A program made the position numbers and the translations under genes. Below the pieces are notes generated by a model that was given only the letters and a program-made list of their open reading frames with translations, was not told where the DNA came from and made no database searches. From Scedosporium boydii (lineage: Eukaryota; Ascomycota; Sordariomycetes; Microascales; Microascaceae): a stretch of DNA of 64,000 nucleotides. Below, piece after piece: positions 46,871 to 58,173 of this stretch (position 1 is its first letter; each line of letters begins with the position of its first letter). Location of the stretch: the NCBI GenBank assembly GCA_002221725.1, contig NJFT01000163.1, positions 28,352 through 92,351 of the forward strand, written 5' to 3'.

Positions 46871-47851
46871 CTACTCAGTGTGTGTGGTATGGTAATTCTC
46901 CCAGAACAGTTTCCTCCAGGCTTCTGCGACCTCCGGAAACCCTTCCCGTGCCAGTTGGAGCTGGACCCGCCGCCTCCAATCCTTGCTTCTCTCTCCGTCC
47001 CCGTTAGGGAAGTCAAAGTCCATAGCGCCACATACGCAAAACTTGGTCCTGATCCAGGTCTTGGGAACAAATCCGACTACTACCCAGTCAATAATTCCAA
47101 CTTTACAGCCGTCGCGAAGGTCTACTAAGATATTTGTAGGACCCATGTCACAATGGTGCAGCACGAAGGCGTCGTCTGTGTCGTCCATCCCAATCTCTTT
47201 ACAAACCCGAAGTAACGCCTCGTGAGAATACTGCCCACTCGAACAAGGGTCCATCCAAGTTTCCGAGAGCTCACCGCCGTCGATACCACAGATCGTCGCA
47301 CTCTCCTTCCGAGCAAGCTCTTTGCAAGTTTCCACGATCTGGTCGACACAGGCCTGCTTGGCCGCCTCATCCATAGCTGGCCACGCTTTCTCCAGGGTCT
47401 CTCCTAGAACGCGAGTCGTAATCAGATAGTATCGCTCGTCAAATTCATCGTGATATAAGACGCGGGGGGTCGAGCAGGTTAGCGTAAACCCGTTAACGGG
47501 GTCATGGAGGTAGTTTAAAGTTGTGTGTTCGCGGGTTCTGTTTGGGAAGGACTGCTTCTGTACTTTCAAGAAGGCCTCGCCGATTCTCCAGGCAGCGTTC
47601 GCATCGCCTGCATCGTGCACTAGTTGTGCTGGGCTCGTGGGTGAAAGTGGGCGGGTTTGGGGAAATGGTTGTTGGCTTGCTAGCTTGGAAATGGTGTAGA
47701 ACGCCCTGGCGCCATCACTCTAATATGGCCCAGACGATGGCGCTGCAGGCTGCAGAGAGATGAGGAGTTTATCCCCAATGGTCCATGAATGGTCGTCAAT
47801 CTCAAGAATGGACTCCCGAATTGGTCGAGGGGAAGGCGTATCAGCTGCCAT
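46871..47851 (-). pseudogene. Aminoglycoside/choline-kinase-like phosphotransferase with one in-frame TAG
   Basis: A continuous minus-strand frame of 327 codons runs from ATG at 47851 to TAG at 46871, interrupted only by TAG at 47722-47720 (codon 44). Before it the frame reads MAADTPSPRPIRESILEIDD and on to SSGPY. After it comes SDGARAFYTISKLASQQ, then a kinase-like fold: VLYHDEFDERYYLITTRVLG, the catalytic loop HHCDMGPTNILVD, and IIDW as metal-binding motif. This is the fungal APH/ecdysteroid-kinase-like superfamily; substrates are mostly unknown. No donor/acceptor pair I can see would remove the stop and keep the frame, and the next in-frame ATG is past the kinase N-lobe. The catalytic residues remain intact, so the lesion is recent, or a sequencing error, or a readthrough site. 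A TATAAAG element lies only 31 nt upstream (47888-47882). Confidence 0.7.
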
Positions 47852-48903
47852 TGAGGTGTAGAAGTGGAGGGAGGATCAGTTCTTTATAAGATGAGAAAAT
47901 GGTGTGGGGGACACAGAAGGCACAGCACCCCAGTCCTTGAGGACAGTCATCAGCGCAATACTTCGTACATACCATGACTGTGTAGACTATAGATTTGATG
48001 TATCCCAAATACCTGTGCTCTTTGATATCAATCCCTCAAGGCTCAGGCAACATCAAATCTCCCCCAGGCAAGCCATCCTGACCATCTCTCTTACCCCAAC
48101 CAGGGGCTTCACACATCTCATAAGCCTTGACTAGTAGAAAACGCTCCTCTAGTTATGGAAGAACCCGAACAGTGATCCATGGAATCCAATCCGTGCTCTG
48201 TGGCTGAGGAATGGGACCAATCGACGGTGGTGGCTTTGGCGTGTTTCCCTTGAGGGGTTTCCAACTCGGTGTCCAGCTTGGGAGTCTTTCGATTCGCTCG
48301 CTTTCTCAGCTGAACACCAGTGCAAATAAACGAGGCGTTGAAGGGGCAGTTTCGAAGGATCAATAGAAATCTATTGATAGCCTTCCTTGTGTTTCTACCT
48401 CTACCGCCGTATTGGCGTATTGCACTGACGTACACTTAAGCATAGATCGGCTCCCTCATACTTTTGCCGTCTGGTGAACCGCCACTTGCCACTTGACACT
48501 TGATCCAGTCCATTTAAATCCATTTGATCAATCCCAACCGAACTCTGTTTCAACGCCTGAACACCGAGGCCCTCACTATTACTTACCATTTACCGTTTAC
48601 CATTAATAGTGAGGGGTCAGGCAACCACCAAAAAGCACACTCGAGTGACGCCACTGTCCACGCAATCATCGTCTCGTGCCAACCCATTTGTTCGCCTCCA
48701 TAACTGATTGCGCCTCGGAAAGCAAGCATTGTTGAGGGGGGCTCAATTCTCTATCCTTTTTTTTTCACCTCCGCCTCGTTTTATTACTGAGCGTCGACTC
48801 CATCTCCTCCGAAATCTATCGTCCTATTATTCTATTTATCCCACCCATTCTTTCATTACCGTTTCTTTTGCAGAAACATACCCCTCCTTCAGTGCAGGTT
48901 GTC
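47852..48903. promoter_or_regulatory. Divergent promoter region, APH-like gene and 48904 gene
   Basis: 1.05 kb between two divergent starts. Near the left end is TATAAAG on the minus strand (47888-47882). TACTTCGTA is at 47959-47967. The hairpin at 48570-48615 and CACTTG repeats (48482-48500) lie on the side of the 48904 gene, whose C/T-rich leader begins near 48750. Confidence 0.5.
48570..48615. repeat. Perfect inverted repeat, 12-bp arms, 22-nt loop
   Basis: CCCTCACTATTA (48570-48581) and TAATAGTGAGGG (48604-48615) are fully complementary. The loop carries a repeated TTACC motif (three copies). The hairpin is about 290 bp upstream of the 48904 start. Confidence 0.85.
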
Positions 48904-50061
48904 ATGCCGCCTATCAACCATGTCGCCGTCTCAGCCGGCATAGCGGCAGTCACAGTCGCCGTCGCTGCAGCAATGGCCCTCTACGAAAACGAGGACGTCC
49001 GGCGCTACGCCGACCAGATCCGCCGCCGCCTCGCCATAGTCCTACATAACCTGGGCAACGAACTCGACCCGGGACAAACGGGCGACCTCGAGCCCCTCTT
49101 CAACAGACCCGAAGATGCCGAAGGTTTCCTCATGTCCTCGCGGGGCGCCCTCGAGCCTGCCGTCGATGCTGATGAGGAGTCGAGGAAGAGACAAAGGGAA
49201 GAATTGATGTATTGGAACGCTCTGCGGGAATCGAAGCTGGAGTCCGAGAAGTCTGCGACGGAGCCGCCGGCTTCGACGAGACCTAGGGGTGTGAGCTTTG
49301 ATGATTTCTTGAAGCCCGACGAGTCCGGGGAGACTGGGACGTTTGTGATTAACTCTGGCTCTGATGCCAACAATCGGGATGGGCTCGTTAGGAGGAACGT
49401 GGTAGGTGCTACCGAGGCTGGATATACGAACCCGTTTTCCGACGAGCAGGAGATCCACGACGAGAGGCTCGCGGTATCGATGCTCGCCCCTTCGGTCGAC
49501 GAGATGTCGGACATCTACAGCGCTACGACCGCGGACCTCGCCGACGAGAAGAAATACGCCGGCGTTCCCGCTTCCCCCCGGCCCGTCGAGGAGTCCGCCG
49601 CGCTAATCGACTTCGCCAGCGACGACGGCTCGGAGAGCACCATCTCAGGCACCATGGAAGAATCCACCGCCGGAGAGAGGCTGCAGCGATCCGGCTTCGA
49701 CGAGCCCGCTGATCCCCGCTTCGGAGAGAGGGCTTCCATGCTTTTCAGCGACATTTCCGCCTGGGCCGAGGCGGCGAATCAGACCAGCCGCCCCACCTCG
49801 CCCGCGAGCTCTTTCACCAACGCTGATCTATCTGACGGACAGCTCACCCCCGACGACGGCATGTCCATCACCAGCGCGGACGTTAGATCGGAGGCCGGCG
49901 TTGATGAGGGAGTTGACGGTGCGTATCAGAATACTTCGGATGTTGAGAGCAATCACTATGATGTGCGGAGTGTCAGCGAGGGTATGTTCACCCCCGCTAG
50001 CTGGTCCGAGGTTGGAAGCACTGTTAGCGAGGATGATATCCCCGTGCCTGTCCGCCAGTAA
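48904..50061 (+). CDS. Fungal N-terminally membrane-anchored acidic protein, function unknown
   Basis: Single exon, 385 residues. MPPINHVAVSAGIAAVTVAV followed by AAAMALYENEDVRRYADQIR shows one N-terminal hydrophobic helix (about residues 8-26), then an amphipathic Arg-rich helix. This could be a tail-in-reverse signal anchor or an organelle membrane anchor. The remaining 330 residues are acidic and disordered, rich in Ser, Asp and Glu, with a short FDDFLKPDESGE motif, NPFSDEQE and repeated Ser-Asp sites. I do not recognise the function; I think similar proteins occur in other filamentous ascomycetes. An earlier in-frame codon (CAG context, 48868) would add 12 residues, but it is not a canonical ATG, so 48904 is preferred. 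The gene faces the BSP gene with a 329-nt gap. Confidence 0.75.
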   Translation: MPPINHVAVSAGIAAVTVAVAAAMALYENEDVRRYADQIRRRLAIVLHNLGNELDPGQTGDLEPLFNRPEDAEGFLMSSRGALEPAVDADEESRKRQREELMYWNALRESKLESEKSATEPPASTRPRGVSFDDFLKPDESGETGTFVINSGSDANNRDGLVRRNVVGATEAGYTNPFSDEQEIHDERLAVSMLAPSVDEMSDIYSATTADLADEKKYAGVPASPRPVEESAALIDFASDDGSESTISGTMEESTAGERLQRSGFDEPADPRFGERASMLFSDISAWAEAANQTSRPTSPASSFTNADLSDGQLTPDDGMSITSADVRSEAGVDEGVDGAYQNTSDVESNHYDVRSVSEGMFTPASWSEVGSTVSEDDIPVPVRQ

Positions 50062-50390
50062 ATTCAGCTCCCTGGCCTAACCCTACATGAGAGGCCGAAT
50101 CGTGGTCTCTTTATTCTCCTATTTTCGTGACCTTTTCTTTTTCTCTCCCCCTTTTCATTTATGTTCATTCCCAGGTCCCGGCGTTCTACGGAAATTGCTT
50201 TTATTTCACTGGTTGGATGGGATATCACGGGTATACGGAAACAATTCGGATCAATATCTTAAGGACTACTCTTTCTTCTTCCTCATTTCCTTCCTGCGCT
50301 GTGGCATATCTGCTCTAGCTGCGTTGGCATGTGTAGACTTATACTAAAAAAACGCTGTGGTTGAAAAGAATAACAAAATAAAATCGTCGT
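50062..50390. other. Convergent 3' region
   Basis: 329 nt between two converging stops. T-rich sequence on the left and an A-rich run near 50343-50385 fit the two 3' untranslated regions. I see nothing else. Confidence 0.55.
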
Positions 50391-51452
50391 TCAACCCTCA
50401 AGGCGCTGGCTGACCATTGTCCTCAATTGAATAAGCTCCGCACGCCGAAGGTGGGCCCGAATCTCCGCGAGGAGGGCAGGAATCCTCGTATCCATTGGAC
50501 GCCAGGGCGTAGGCTCGTTTTCCGGGATGCTTGAAATCTGAATTTCGGGGTCAGGGAACGTCGGGGCCTTGGGGGTTCCCTAGTCCGGCAAGTTCGGCGA
50601 CCGTACCACACCCGAGTCGACATCATCATCATCATCCTCCTCCCCCTCGGCGCAGTAATCCTCCCAGAGCCCTTGCACCGTTGCCCCAAACAACTCCGTC
50701 CAGAACTCCTCCTCGACATACTCAGCCGCGCTCAACTTCCCATTCACGCTCGCCACGGTTCCCTTCCCGAACCTCTCTTCGAGATAGTCTAAAAAGTAGG
50801 CAGTGCAATCGTATCCTCTGTCCCAGTTCTTGTCCCTTCTCGCCTTCCTCTTCTCATCCCTCTTCCAATGCGGCGGGGCCAAATCACATCTCAGCCGGAT
50901 CCAGTCGGCAATTCCTTCAATGAGACCTCCGGGACATTTCCCTTTCCCGTTATACTGGTAACAGTGGACGAGTTCGTGCGTTAGCACGCCTTTGATTTCG
51001 GAAGCCACGCGGGAGGCGGGCTTGATGTTGGACACGTAGGAGAGAGAGAGGTGGATTTCCTTGTGGTCGACGTCGAGGTCCGTGGAGGTGGTGTAGGCTA
51101 CTCCGGGCATGGGGCGGAGTACCACGGTCACGGAGCGGGTGGGGGGAGCGGGGACGGGATTCTTCTTCGGGGAAGAGTAGAGGAGGTTATGAATGGAATA
51201 GATTGCGGGGAGGAGTATCTCGGCGACATTGAGGGATTGTAGGAAGAGAGAGGCTCCCGGATGGGTAAGATCACGGATTTCGAGGCGGAGTTTGGGGCTG
51301 GGGGGTTCGGGCGGTTTGGAGCTGGGAGCTGGTGAGGCTCTATTGGGATGACTCTCGGCGGGTTCGGCTGGACTTGGAGCTGCGGTGCTACCTGGCGTAA
51401 AGATGGGCTCCGAGCCATTCGACGACGCCGGGAATGCTGCTGAGGGCGCCAT
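50391..51452 (-). CDS. BSP-family HExxH metallopeptidase-like protein
   Basis: Two exons (51452-50607 and 50537-50391) give 330 residues. The 69-nt intron has donor GTACGG, branch CCTGAC and acceptor TTCAG, phase 0. Without splicing the frame would stop at 50580, 20-odd codons later. The Pro/Ser-rich first 50 residues are disordered. The domain then reads LRLEIRDLTHPGASLFLQSL, PGVAYTTSTDLDVDHKEIHL, and at about residue 160 HELVHCYQYN (HExxH zinc motif), followed by CPGGLIEGIADWIRL. This is the plant basic-secretory-protein (BSP) family pattern. There is no N-terminal signal peptide, unlike the secreted plant members. After an Asp run, exon 2 adds about 48 residues (ISSIPENEPTPWRPMDTRIP, ending VSQRLEG), which look coding. 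Peptidase activity is not proven. It is divergent from STU1. Confidence 0.85.
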
Positions 51453-52508
51453 GATGTTGGATATAAACGAATATCACAGTTTTAGAGAATGTGAGGTACG
51501 AATGAATGTTACGGTGTTGGAAACGGTGAAGTCTGTTGGAAAAGCGGACTTGATAAATAAATGCGGCTTGATGCCCGGGTCCGCGGGGTCAGGATAGATC
51601 AATTGATCAAACCAAGGTTGCAGAAGGTCTGGGACTTGTTGATTGAATGAAGTGAAGTGTCTGGGACACTGACAGCCCCGCCAGCTACAATCCTACGAGA
51701 CTTATGGTATTCTGTACTTCGAACCAGAATTGCACCTTCCAGACGATCGAAGAGCAGCTTCCTTCGTTCATCTCCAGTACTTGTATCAATCTCAACCTTC
51801 CCTTTTCAGGGCAACAAAGAAGGAGGCACACGACCCTGAATATGCTTATGTAACCAAGACCCCCCGGTTTGTCCAGACTTTGACTTGACCCGCCCGGCGT
51901 CATTGTTTATCGATAAAAGAGGCGCCAAGATAAAGGACCCGCTTTTTACAGGGGCCTTGGTGGATACGTACCTTTGTACCTTTGTGGGCGCTCGGGGCAA
52001 CAGCGACCTGCCTCGCCCCTTGTTGTCTTTTCCCTTTAAAAACATCCCCTTTGCGGAGAATAGTTGCAGGACTGCATGACATGACAAAACACGCTTCCAG
52101 AGCCAGACTCCATCCGACGGTCTCGAGCCATTTTTGATACTACATGAATCAATAACCCCACTATACCATCTATATCTCAGCTCACTGCCTTTCCGAAGTC
52201 GAGCTGGTCCTTTCATATTGCATTGTTGGCTCTCGATAAATACGGGACGAGGCTGTTGATTAACCGCATTTCTTTTTTTCAATCCGTCACCGCTGCCGAG
52301 TTTGGCAATCTCGCATGATCGACCCAGGACATATATATCCGCGCCATAACTACAGCATCAACTACCCCTCCAAGTCCACGGGCACGGAGGCAACAACTCT
52401 GTTCGAAGCATTGACATACTCGTCGTCTACCGTACGGACGAATCAACAACAATAACACAAGTAGAACCTCCCTTCCTGGGACCCTCTTAACCCCCTTTAT
52501 TTCTGCAG
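51453..52508. promoter_or_regulatory. Divergent promoter region, BSP gene and STU1
   Basis: 1.06 kb between two divergent starts. A TATATATA run lies at about 52331-52338, roughly 170 nt upstream of the STU1 ATG. The sequence TTTATTTCTGCAG directly abuts that ATG and looks like a 3' splice site, with a TCTTAAC branch-like element before it, so STU1 may have an intron in its 5' leader. No gene is seen. Confidence 0.5.
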
Positions 52509-55500
52509 ATGGCGGATAAGATCTCGGACAAGCAGGTCGCCGACCTAGCGACGCTGCTCCTAAAACACGATGCCGCGACAGACACCAAGGTGAACGCCGT
52601 CAACGCTGTGAAGTCTGGTATCAAGCAGCACAACGTCCCTGAGACGTGCGTACCCCAGCTCTTCGACGTCCTCCGCAACGCCTCCGCCTCGCAACATGCC
52701 GCCCTCGTCAACGCCAGCTTCAGCTCGCTCAACCACCTGCTTACCCGACTCTCGCGCCAGGAACCTAAGTTTATCAGCAAAGAGGCCATGCGCACCATGC
52801 CCGTCATCATTGAGAAACTCGGCGATCAGAAAGAGAAGATGAGAGCCCTGGCTACGCAGGCTATGACGACGGTGTATGGAGTTGCGCCGGCCGAGGTGGA
52901 GCGGTCGGTGAGGAATACGGCGATGTCGGGTAAGAACCCGAGGGCGAAGGAGGCGAGCATGCATTGGCTTGTGACGATGCACAAGGAGCAAGGGTTGCAG
53001 TTTAGGACATATGTTCCGCTGCTGATGGATCTTTTGGAAGATGCTGATGGGATGGTGAGGGATGTTGCCAAGGCTACGGTCATTGAGCTTTTCAAGTAAG
53101 ATGCCTTTCTAGTTTTATCTCCTAGGTTCCGTCGTATGAGCCTGGGCGGAATATGTTGCTGACTTTCTACTTTCTAGGACCGCACCCGCCGCAGCCAAGT
53201 CCGACCTCAAGCGACAGCTCAAGAACTTCAAAGTCCGGCCCGCCATTGAGCAGGCCATCGTCAAGGCCCTCGCACCTACTGGCGGTGAAAGGTCTGAAAC
53301 TGCGACGCCGAGCCTGACGACGAGCGTATCCTCTCTTTCTGCTGGTGACCGTCCAATCACTCCCATGTTCGAGGGCAAAGCCGACGCTGTTGAGCCGACC
53401 TACGTCAACACCCAACGCGAGCTAGAGGAAATCTTCCGCGAGATGGGCTACCACTTCGAGGGTAAGGAGACGGAACAGAACTGGATGAAGCGCGAGGAGG
53501 GCATGGCGACTCTGAGGCGACTTCTTGTCGGCAATGCCCCGTCCGACTTCCCCGATCCCTACCTTAATGGCGTGCGCGGGCTGCTGGATGGAATCATCAA
53601 GGCAATGAACTCCCTGAGAACGAGCTTGTCGAAGGAGGGGTGTGCTTTCGTCCAGGATCTCGCCAACTGCTACGGCCCTCGAATTGATCCCATGGTGGAG
53701 CTTCTGATGCAGACTCTGCTCAAGCTGTCAGCCTCGACCAAGAAGATCAGCTCGCAGCTCGCCAACACAACAATCGATATTATTCTCAGCAAGGCGACTT
53801 TTAATAACCGCCTGCTGCAGCATATTTCGTCGGCGTACGCGGACAAGAACGTCCAGCCGCGCCTGTATGCCACGGGTTGGCTAAAAACCATCATAATCAA
53901 GGAGGAGCAGCACAAGGCACAGATTGAGCACTCTGGCGGGCTCGACTTGATTGAAAAGTCGATTAAGAGGGGTCTGGCTGATGCCAACCCTGGCGTGAGA
54001 GAGAAGACCCGAGCGACCTATTGGACTTTTGCTAAGATTTGGCCAGGAAGAGCTCAATTGTGAGTTTAATCGATTTTTAAGTCACCTCATGGCTTGAGGT
54101 TTATACTAGTTTTCTGGTCATCATACTAACAATCAACTTTGTGCATAGGATTATGGAGGGCCTTGACAACACGGCGCAAAAATTACTCCAGAAGGATCCA
54201 AATAACCCCAACTCTCCTAAGAAGGCAATGACGACGACAACTGCTCGACCGGGTCTTGGTCTATCGAAGAGCACGATGGGATCCTCCAAGTCTTCGCTGA
54301 GAGAGACGGTGATGGCTGGACGGAAGGCGCTGGGTGCCACGAGGAATGTTCCGGCCCGGCCTGGTTCGGCCATGTCTAGTTTTTCGCCGGTGCGCACCGG
54401 CGCCAGCTCTGCCGCACCAACCGCCGCCACCTCTAAGCCCGCCCAACACCGCCTACGGCCAGAGTCTACGCTTGCCGTAAACTCGGGTGGCATGTCCGCG
54501 GCACCCACGCGACCAACTAGGAGGCGCGCCGAGCTAGCCGCCAGACCTGCTACGGCGGGGCCGTATTCGGTCCGGTCCCATGGCGGACCATCGGCGGAGG
54601 CGAGTAGCCCCGTTGATACCGCGAAATCGGCTAGAAACGTCGCATCGAAGCCGGCGACCACTAGCTCGCCCCGGCGTGTCGCGCAGCGACCTCGCCCAGG
54701 CCACGCTTCCCACGCTAGTGAATCGAGCATTTCTTCTCCTACCAGGGCTGCCTTTTCCAAGCCCGCCTCTCCTCAAACTACGCCGGCGAAACTCAAGAAG
54801 GCCCAATCTAGCCCGTGGTCGGCCAATAGCGCGGATAGGGCTGAGGAGCTTACTCTCGTTGTTCCGACTATTGGAAGCCTGAGGACGTCTCCGCCTAGGG
54901 TCGCTCCTCCTATGCCGAGCCCGATTCCCGAGACACCTACTCAGGCCGATTCAGAGAATATTCCTGCATCAACCACCCCGAAGGACGCATCCCCACCAAA
55001 GGCGTTGCAGGTCTATGAGGATCCGTTCGTCGAGGAGCAAGAAGAGACGCCCAAGCCCGCATTTACTGGTACTGTTCTCGAGGATCGCCCCATCAATGAG
55101 AACGTGGTGCCAGCAGCACCCCTCCCTCCTTCGGATGGTCAGGTTCCAGACGAGCCGCCATCGTCCCCCGAAAAGTCCCGCCAGAACTCGCGGCTCCTGG
55201 AGAGCGGCATCACGCGTGTCAAGGCTAAGTCTCTCGATGTGCATGGCTTCAGGAAGCTGCAGTCCCTGATCCGCGACAACAAGGCCGTCTTCGCGGGCGA
55301 TAAGTTTGAGGCGCTGCTCCTCGGGCTCTTCGAGTTCCTCCAGGACCCTCTCGAGAACATGCCCCGAGAGAAAGTGCCGGACGTCAAGGCTCAGATCCTC
55401 GCCACCATCAAGCTCCTCCTGAAGAAGGAGCGTTTCAACTTCCAGCCCCACGTGTCGACGGGCCTCGAATCCCTGCTCCTCGCGCGCAGCGCGTACGACT

Positions 55501-55937
55501 CGCGCACTTACATCGTCAGCGGCCTCGAGCTCCTTGCCGACGAGCTCGTCGCGCTGGGCGATGCCCCGGAACTCGTCATGACCTTGACGGCGCAGCTGGA
55601 CAAGAGCACCGACACGACGGCGGAGGGTTGCCGGTGTCTGAGCATGGGCATGCACGCACTGAGGCAGCTCCTCGAGAAGCGCGCGTCGTACGTCCCCTCG
55701 GAGACGGAGCTCCAGAGGCTCGCGGCGCTAGAGAGCCGGTGCCTCGAGTCGGCCGACTCGGGTGTAAGGATGGACGCCGTGCAGCTCTGCGTGGCGATGC
55801 ATACGCGCGTTGGGGAGGCGGTGTTTTGGGAGGTGTTGAAGGGGATTAAGGATGATCCTAAGAATTTGATTACGTATTACATTGCGAAGAGGCAGAGGGA
55901 GCAGCAGGAGGAGAACGTGGGCGTGAATGGAGACTGA
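52509..55937 (+). CDS. stu1: CLASP-family microtubule plus-end protein STU1
   Basis: Three exons (52509-53095, 53178-54059, 54149-55937) give 1,085 residues. Introns are 82 and 89 nt, with GTAAGA and GTGAGT donors; the second has TACTAAC at 54124. Exon 1 is a helical TOG-like array (MADKISDKQVADLATLLLKH; WLVTMHKEQGLQFRTYVPLL). Exon 2 holds the CLASP_N/TOG2 domain, residues about 290-490, with RTSLSKEGCAFVQDLANCYG and NTTIDIILSKATFNNRLLQH. A basic Ser/Pro/Ala-rich microtubule-binding linker spans about 500-750. The C-terminal helical domain spans about 833-1070 (KLQSLIRDNKAVFAGDKFEA; LESRCLESADSGVRMDAVQL). Known role: stabilises spindle microtubules and acts at kinetochores. The start codon directly follows a splice-acceptor-like sequence, so the first coding exon may be preceded by a non-coding one. 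Confidence 0.93.
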
Positions 55938-58140
55938 GCCAGCCGGAGATGGGGGAGAATGATGCGGTTGTTTTTTTGGAGTTCGTTTTTGTTGCGTGTA
56001 CGAGTTGAGTGTTTGCAGTGTTAAGGCAGGCCAGGCGTCTGGGCGCGATTCACACAAGAACACTGGGAGCATTCGAAGGAGTAGGCTTTCTTTCTTTTTT
56101 TCTTTTCTTCCTCCCTCCCTTCCTTCCTCCCTCCCTTCTCGCCCCTTTTCTCTTCAATTGCATATATTTGATGATTGGGGGTTTACAGGTTTTGAGCTCT
56201 TCTGTGCGAGAGGGAATCGCCTCGACGTTGTACGTGTTTTAACACAATATTTTTTTTTTTTTTTGAAGTAGCATTGTTTAATTGTTACCTGTATAACTCT
56301 TTTATCCTTGGGTTAGCTGGAGGTGAAAGCCTGGTAAAATAAATAAATTGATTGATAAACATGAGAGAGTCTTTGAGGTTTCTTCTTTGGCGGCGCAAGG
56401 ACCGCAACAGCTTCGGATCGTCTTCAAGCTCTGAGGGAACACGACAGCGGGAAACACACGAAGAATGTGGTTTATCTCTTCACATTGCATCCCGTCCCCA
56501 ATCGATCCGAAGAACGAATGGAATCAAAGAGGGGTCGCACGGCATGTCCACAAGCCGGGCCGTGAACCCACGAGCACGAGCTCAAAAGAGAGGACCTTGC
56601 CGAGTCGAGCTCCTTGCATCTTGCACGCAAGGAAATGACAAGATGGTGGAGCGTTTTTCTTATGGAAGGGATCGACAGGTCGGGCGTGGAGAAGCGGAGT
56701 AACACTGAGTAGGCTTTCCTCTTTTGAATTTAGTGTCGTTTGAAGGGATGGGGATGGGGGAGGGGGGTTGTTGATGATCGTTGATGGGGGCGGTTTAAAG
56801 GACTCCACTTGGATGTTGGTCTGGGATGTATGATGAAACATTGGGAGGAGCTAGGAACAGGGCCGAAGATGCTTTTTTCCTTGGTTCTAGAATGGGAGGA
56901 ATAGTCACGATGGGCTCAGGGTTTTTCTCCTTATCCTTCTTCCATGTTCCTTGAGGTGGGTAATGGGATCGTCCTTGTCAAGCTCTACTCCTATAGCTCG
57001 AGCGGAGATCGACAGATCGATGCAGCGGGATGGGGGAAGCGGGAAAGACGCCGATCGCATGCGTCTCTGGAATTCGAGAACAAAAAAAAGGACGATCTCT
57101 CTCCAAAGCCTCAATTTTTTATCTACGAGCTAAGAGCGTCTCGACTGGAAGCGCACAGACGAGAATGATGTCGTGCTGCATGCGCTCGAGGAGAAGTCGG
57201 TAGGAGATAGCACTGGGCTTATGATTTCTGGACTCCGTTGAAGCGGAAGAGAGGACCGCCCGACTAGGATATGTTTCTTGTTTCCTTCACCCAAGTTGCT
57301 ACATGGCCCATGCCACAATCGGGATCACGTCGATATCTGGTTGGAAAGGAAAGGGAAGGGGGAAGATGTGAAACGACGACGTGGTTAACGTACGGACAGT
57401 GGTTCCGGCTGGCAGGGAAAAGACGACCACGATCAGCGCATGGCTAACCAGCTTCTCTCCTTTTTCGGTGTTTTCTTAGCGCTTAGCACTTGCAGAAGAA
57501 GGGGAAGAGAAATAAACGGTGAGCCGTAGGGGAAGGTGAGGGTTTGTAGTACTATACCTCGTACATCGTGGCTCTCTCTTCCTTGGAGACCCCACGATGG
57601 TCTCGCGGATTTTTCTTGAGACTAGGTCTAACCTCCCTTCGGCCACGGATTCCGAAGGAACAAAACAAACAACCACCCTAATGATTCGACTCCATGAATC
57701 TTGCTAACTTGGCAGAGGTTATTGCGAGGATGAATGGGCAGACGGGGTTGATGAACTTATGCGGATAATAGGACGGAGAGATTTGAAATATCCGCCAACC
57801 CTGGTGTTTAGGAGGTTGATTCAAGCACGAGAAAAGGCGGTCTTAAACTTCCCCCTGTTGATAGTGGGAGCGAATTATGATCCTTTTGACAAGGCAATCA
57901 GCCACTACCGGCGGTTCTAGATCGATCCTTGATCCGTCCGAGGGGGGTATAATAGCAAACATTGTCACCAATCTAACCAGGGCTGCAGGCTGGTGGGAAA
58001 ACAAGCTTGCCAGCCTGGAGACTGTGGTCCCAGCAGTTTGTTCATGTGGCGCTCGCCTTCCGCCTTCCGACGATACGGGGAAGGGGAAGCAGAGGAAGTA
58101 ATACTTGGCAGGACTGACAATGGGGTTGACGGTGGAGGGG

Positions 58141-58173
58141 CGATGGATTGACGATGGATTGACGATGGATTGA
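58141..58173. repeat. 11-bp tandem repeat, CGATGGATTGA x3
   Basis: Three exact consecutive 11-bp units, followed by TTGGTGG. Confidence 0.9.
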
